Below, in pieces: positions 5,307-5,947 of a stretch of 5,947 nt of DNA (within the stretch, counting starts at the first letter, position 1; each line of letters starts with the position of its first letter). The position numbers were made by a program, and so were the translations under genes. This stretch comes from JBAVQS01 sp049694275 (GTDB lineage: Bacteria > Chloroflexota > Anaerolineae > UBA4142 > SHND01), in the NCBI GenBank assembly GCA_049694275.1, contig JBAVQS010000341.1:1-5947 (forward strand). The letters run 5' to 3'. The notes under the pieces are model-generated. The model worked only from the letters and a program-made list of their open reading frames with translations, made no database searches and was not told the DNA's origin.

Positions 5307-5947
5307 GTGAAAGCGTCGTCGAAGGCACCGTGGGCAAGTGGCTCAAACAGGTGGGGGACCCCATCGAACTCTACGAATCGGTCATGGAGGTCGTGACCGA
5401 CAAGGTCACCACCGAAATTCCTGCCCCCGCGGCCGGCACTCTCTTGCAGATTTTGATCCCTGAAGGCGAGACCGTCAAGGCGGGGACGGTGCTCGCCGTT
5501 ATCGGCCAACCAAATGAACAGGTCGCTGCACCCACGTCCATCGCATCTGCCAACGCGCCGCAAGAAGCGGCTGCAGGGCGGAATGTCGCTGCGCCTGCAT
5601 CGGCGACGGCTGCACCAGAGACGCCGCGCGCCCCGGCGCTCGCTCCATCCGTAACAAGCGGAGAAGGGGGTAAAAAGAGTAACGGTGGCGCTATGCGCTT
5701 GACGCCGGTCGTCGCGCGAATGATCAGCGAATACACGATTACCCAGGATGAACTGCAGACGATCCAGGGCACGGGGGAGGGGGGCCGGGTCAGCAAAAAG
5801 GACCTGGAGAATTTCCTCAAAACACGCGGCGCGAGTCCGGCGCCGGCCGCCGAGCCGCAACTCGCTCCCTGGGAACAGCCGGGCAGCGGCGACCTCTTTA
5901 AACCGACCGACGATACCTTTGGCAAGGTCCAGAGCAAGGCCCCCGTT
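5276..5947 (+). CDS. bkdB: 2-oxoacid dehydrogenase complex E2 component (dihydrolipoamide acyltransferase), N-terminal part
   Basis: The frame is open from ATG 5276 to the window edge, 224 codons without a stop; full E2 proteins are usually about 400-450 residues, so roughly half is seen. Residues 1-77 form a lipoyl domain (MATNVVMPQLGESVVEGTV start; EVVTDKVTTEI at 38-48, with K43 the predicted lipoylated lysine in a DKV context; GETVKAGTVLAVIG at 64-77). Residues 78-138 are an Ala/Pro-rich flexible linker. Residues 141-181 (RLTPVVARMISEYTI...GTGEGGRVSKKDLENFL) are a peripheral subunit-binding domain of the kind that holds E1 or E3. A second Ala/Pro-rich linker follows from about 185. The acyltransferase domain with its HxxxDG motif lies beyond the window. 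E2 carries the acyl group from E1 to CoA. Branched-chain specificity is inferred from the E1 genes; pyruvate or 2-oxoglutarate E2 is not excluded. There is one lipoyl domain only. Confidence 0.93.
   Translation, partial: MATNVVMPQLGESVVEGTVGKWLKQVGDPIELYESVMEVVTDKVTTEIPAPAAGTLLQILIPEGETVKAGTVLAVIGQPNEQVAAPTSIASANAPQEAAAGRNVAAPASATAAPETPRAPALAPSVTSGEGGKKSNGGAMRLTPVVARMISEYTITQDELQTIQGTGEGGRVSKKDLENFLKTRGASPAPAAEPQLAPWEQPGSGDLFKPTDDTFGKVQSKAPV

Noticed and set aside
5303..5937. Minus-strand open frames across E2
   Set aside because: The + strand encodes clear lipoyl and subunit-binding domains; the opposite frames owe their length to the Ala/Pro-rich linker codons.
4968..5947. Frameshift that would fuse the MoaD-like protein to E2
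   Set aside because: E2 has its own Shine-Dalgarno and a normal lipoyl-domain N-terminus at ATG 5276, so an overlap of two genes explains the data without a fusion.

Overview
The window is a G+C-rich bacterial segment, and every supported gene lies on the + strand. It probably comes from an environmental lineage such as Chloroflexota. That taxonomic guess is inference: it rests on the flavour of the proteins (branched-chain-type 2-oxoacid dehydrogenase E1 subunits, a BNR-repeat protein, a MoaD-like protein of the IPTPLR...GG type) and on two kinds of palindromic intergenic repeat. No rRNA or other marker gene is present.

Layout. Bases 3-338 hold the 3' end of a class II fumarase-type gene. 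Bases 339-532 hold a perfect 11-bp inverted repeat that abuts a near-consensus sigma-70 promoter (TTGACA, 18-bp spacer, extended TGCTATGAT). From there an apparent co-directional operon runs to the window's end: E1-alpha (533-1585), a 61-bp palindromic repeat, E1-beta (about 1666-2649), a possible 24-codon coupling ORF, a CPBP-family membrane protein (2713-3579), a soluble five-Asp-box BNR-repeat protein (3605-4759), a 203-bp terminal-inverted-repeat element (4771-4973), a MoaD/ThiS-like ubiquitin-fold protein (4968-5306), and the lipoyl and subunit-binding domains of an E2 acyltransferase (5276 to the end, with its catalytic domain outside the window).

How the genes fit together. E1-alpha plus E1-beta form the thiamine-diphosphate decarboxylase/dehydrogenase, and E2 carries the swinging lipoyl arm of the same multienzyme complex. 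The likely substrates are branched-chain 2-oxoacids, because E1 has the GEG...NN thiamine motif and an HSxxDD-like loop typical of BCKDH. E3 is not in view. The odd point is that three genes with no known role in the complex sit between E1 and E2.

Most notable observations: a CPBP protein that keeps the EExxxR motif but has Gln and Arg where the two conserved His residues are expected; a MoaD-like protein whose terminal Gly-Gly is followed by a 20-residue tail reading into the E2 gene; repeat elements fitted exactly into gene-to-gene gaps, one of which supplies the probable start codon of the MoaD-like gene; and the palindrome at the promoter. I see no CRISPR array, tRNA, rRNA, transposase or obvious defence system.
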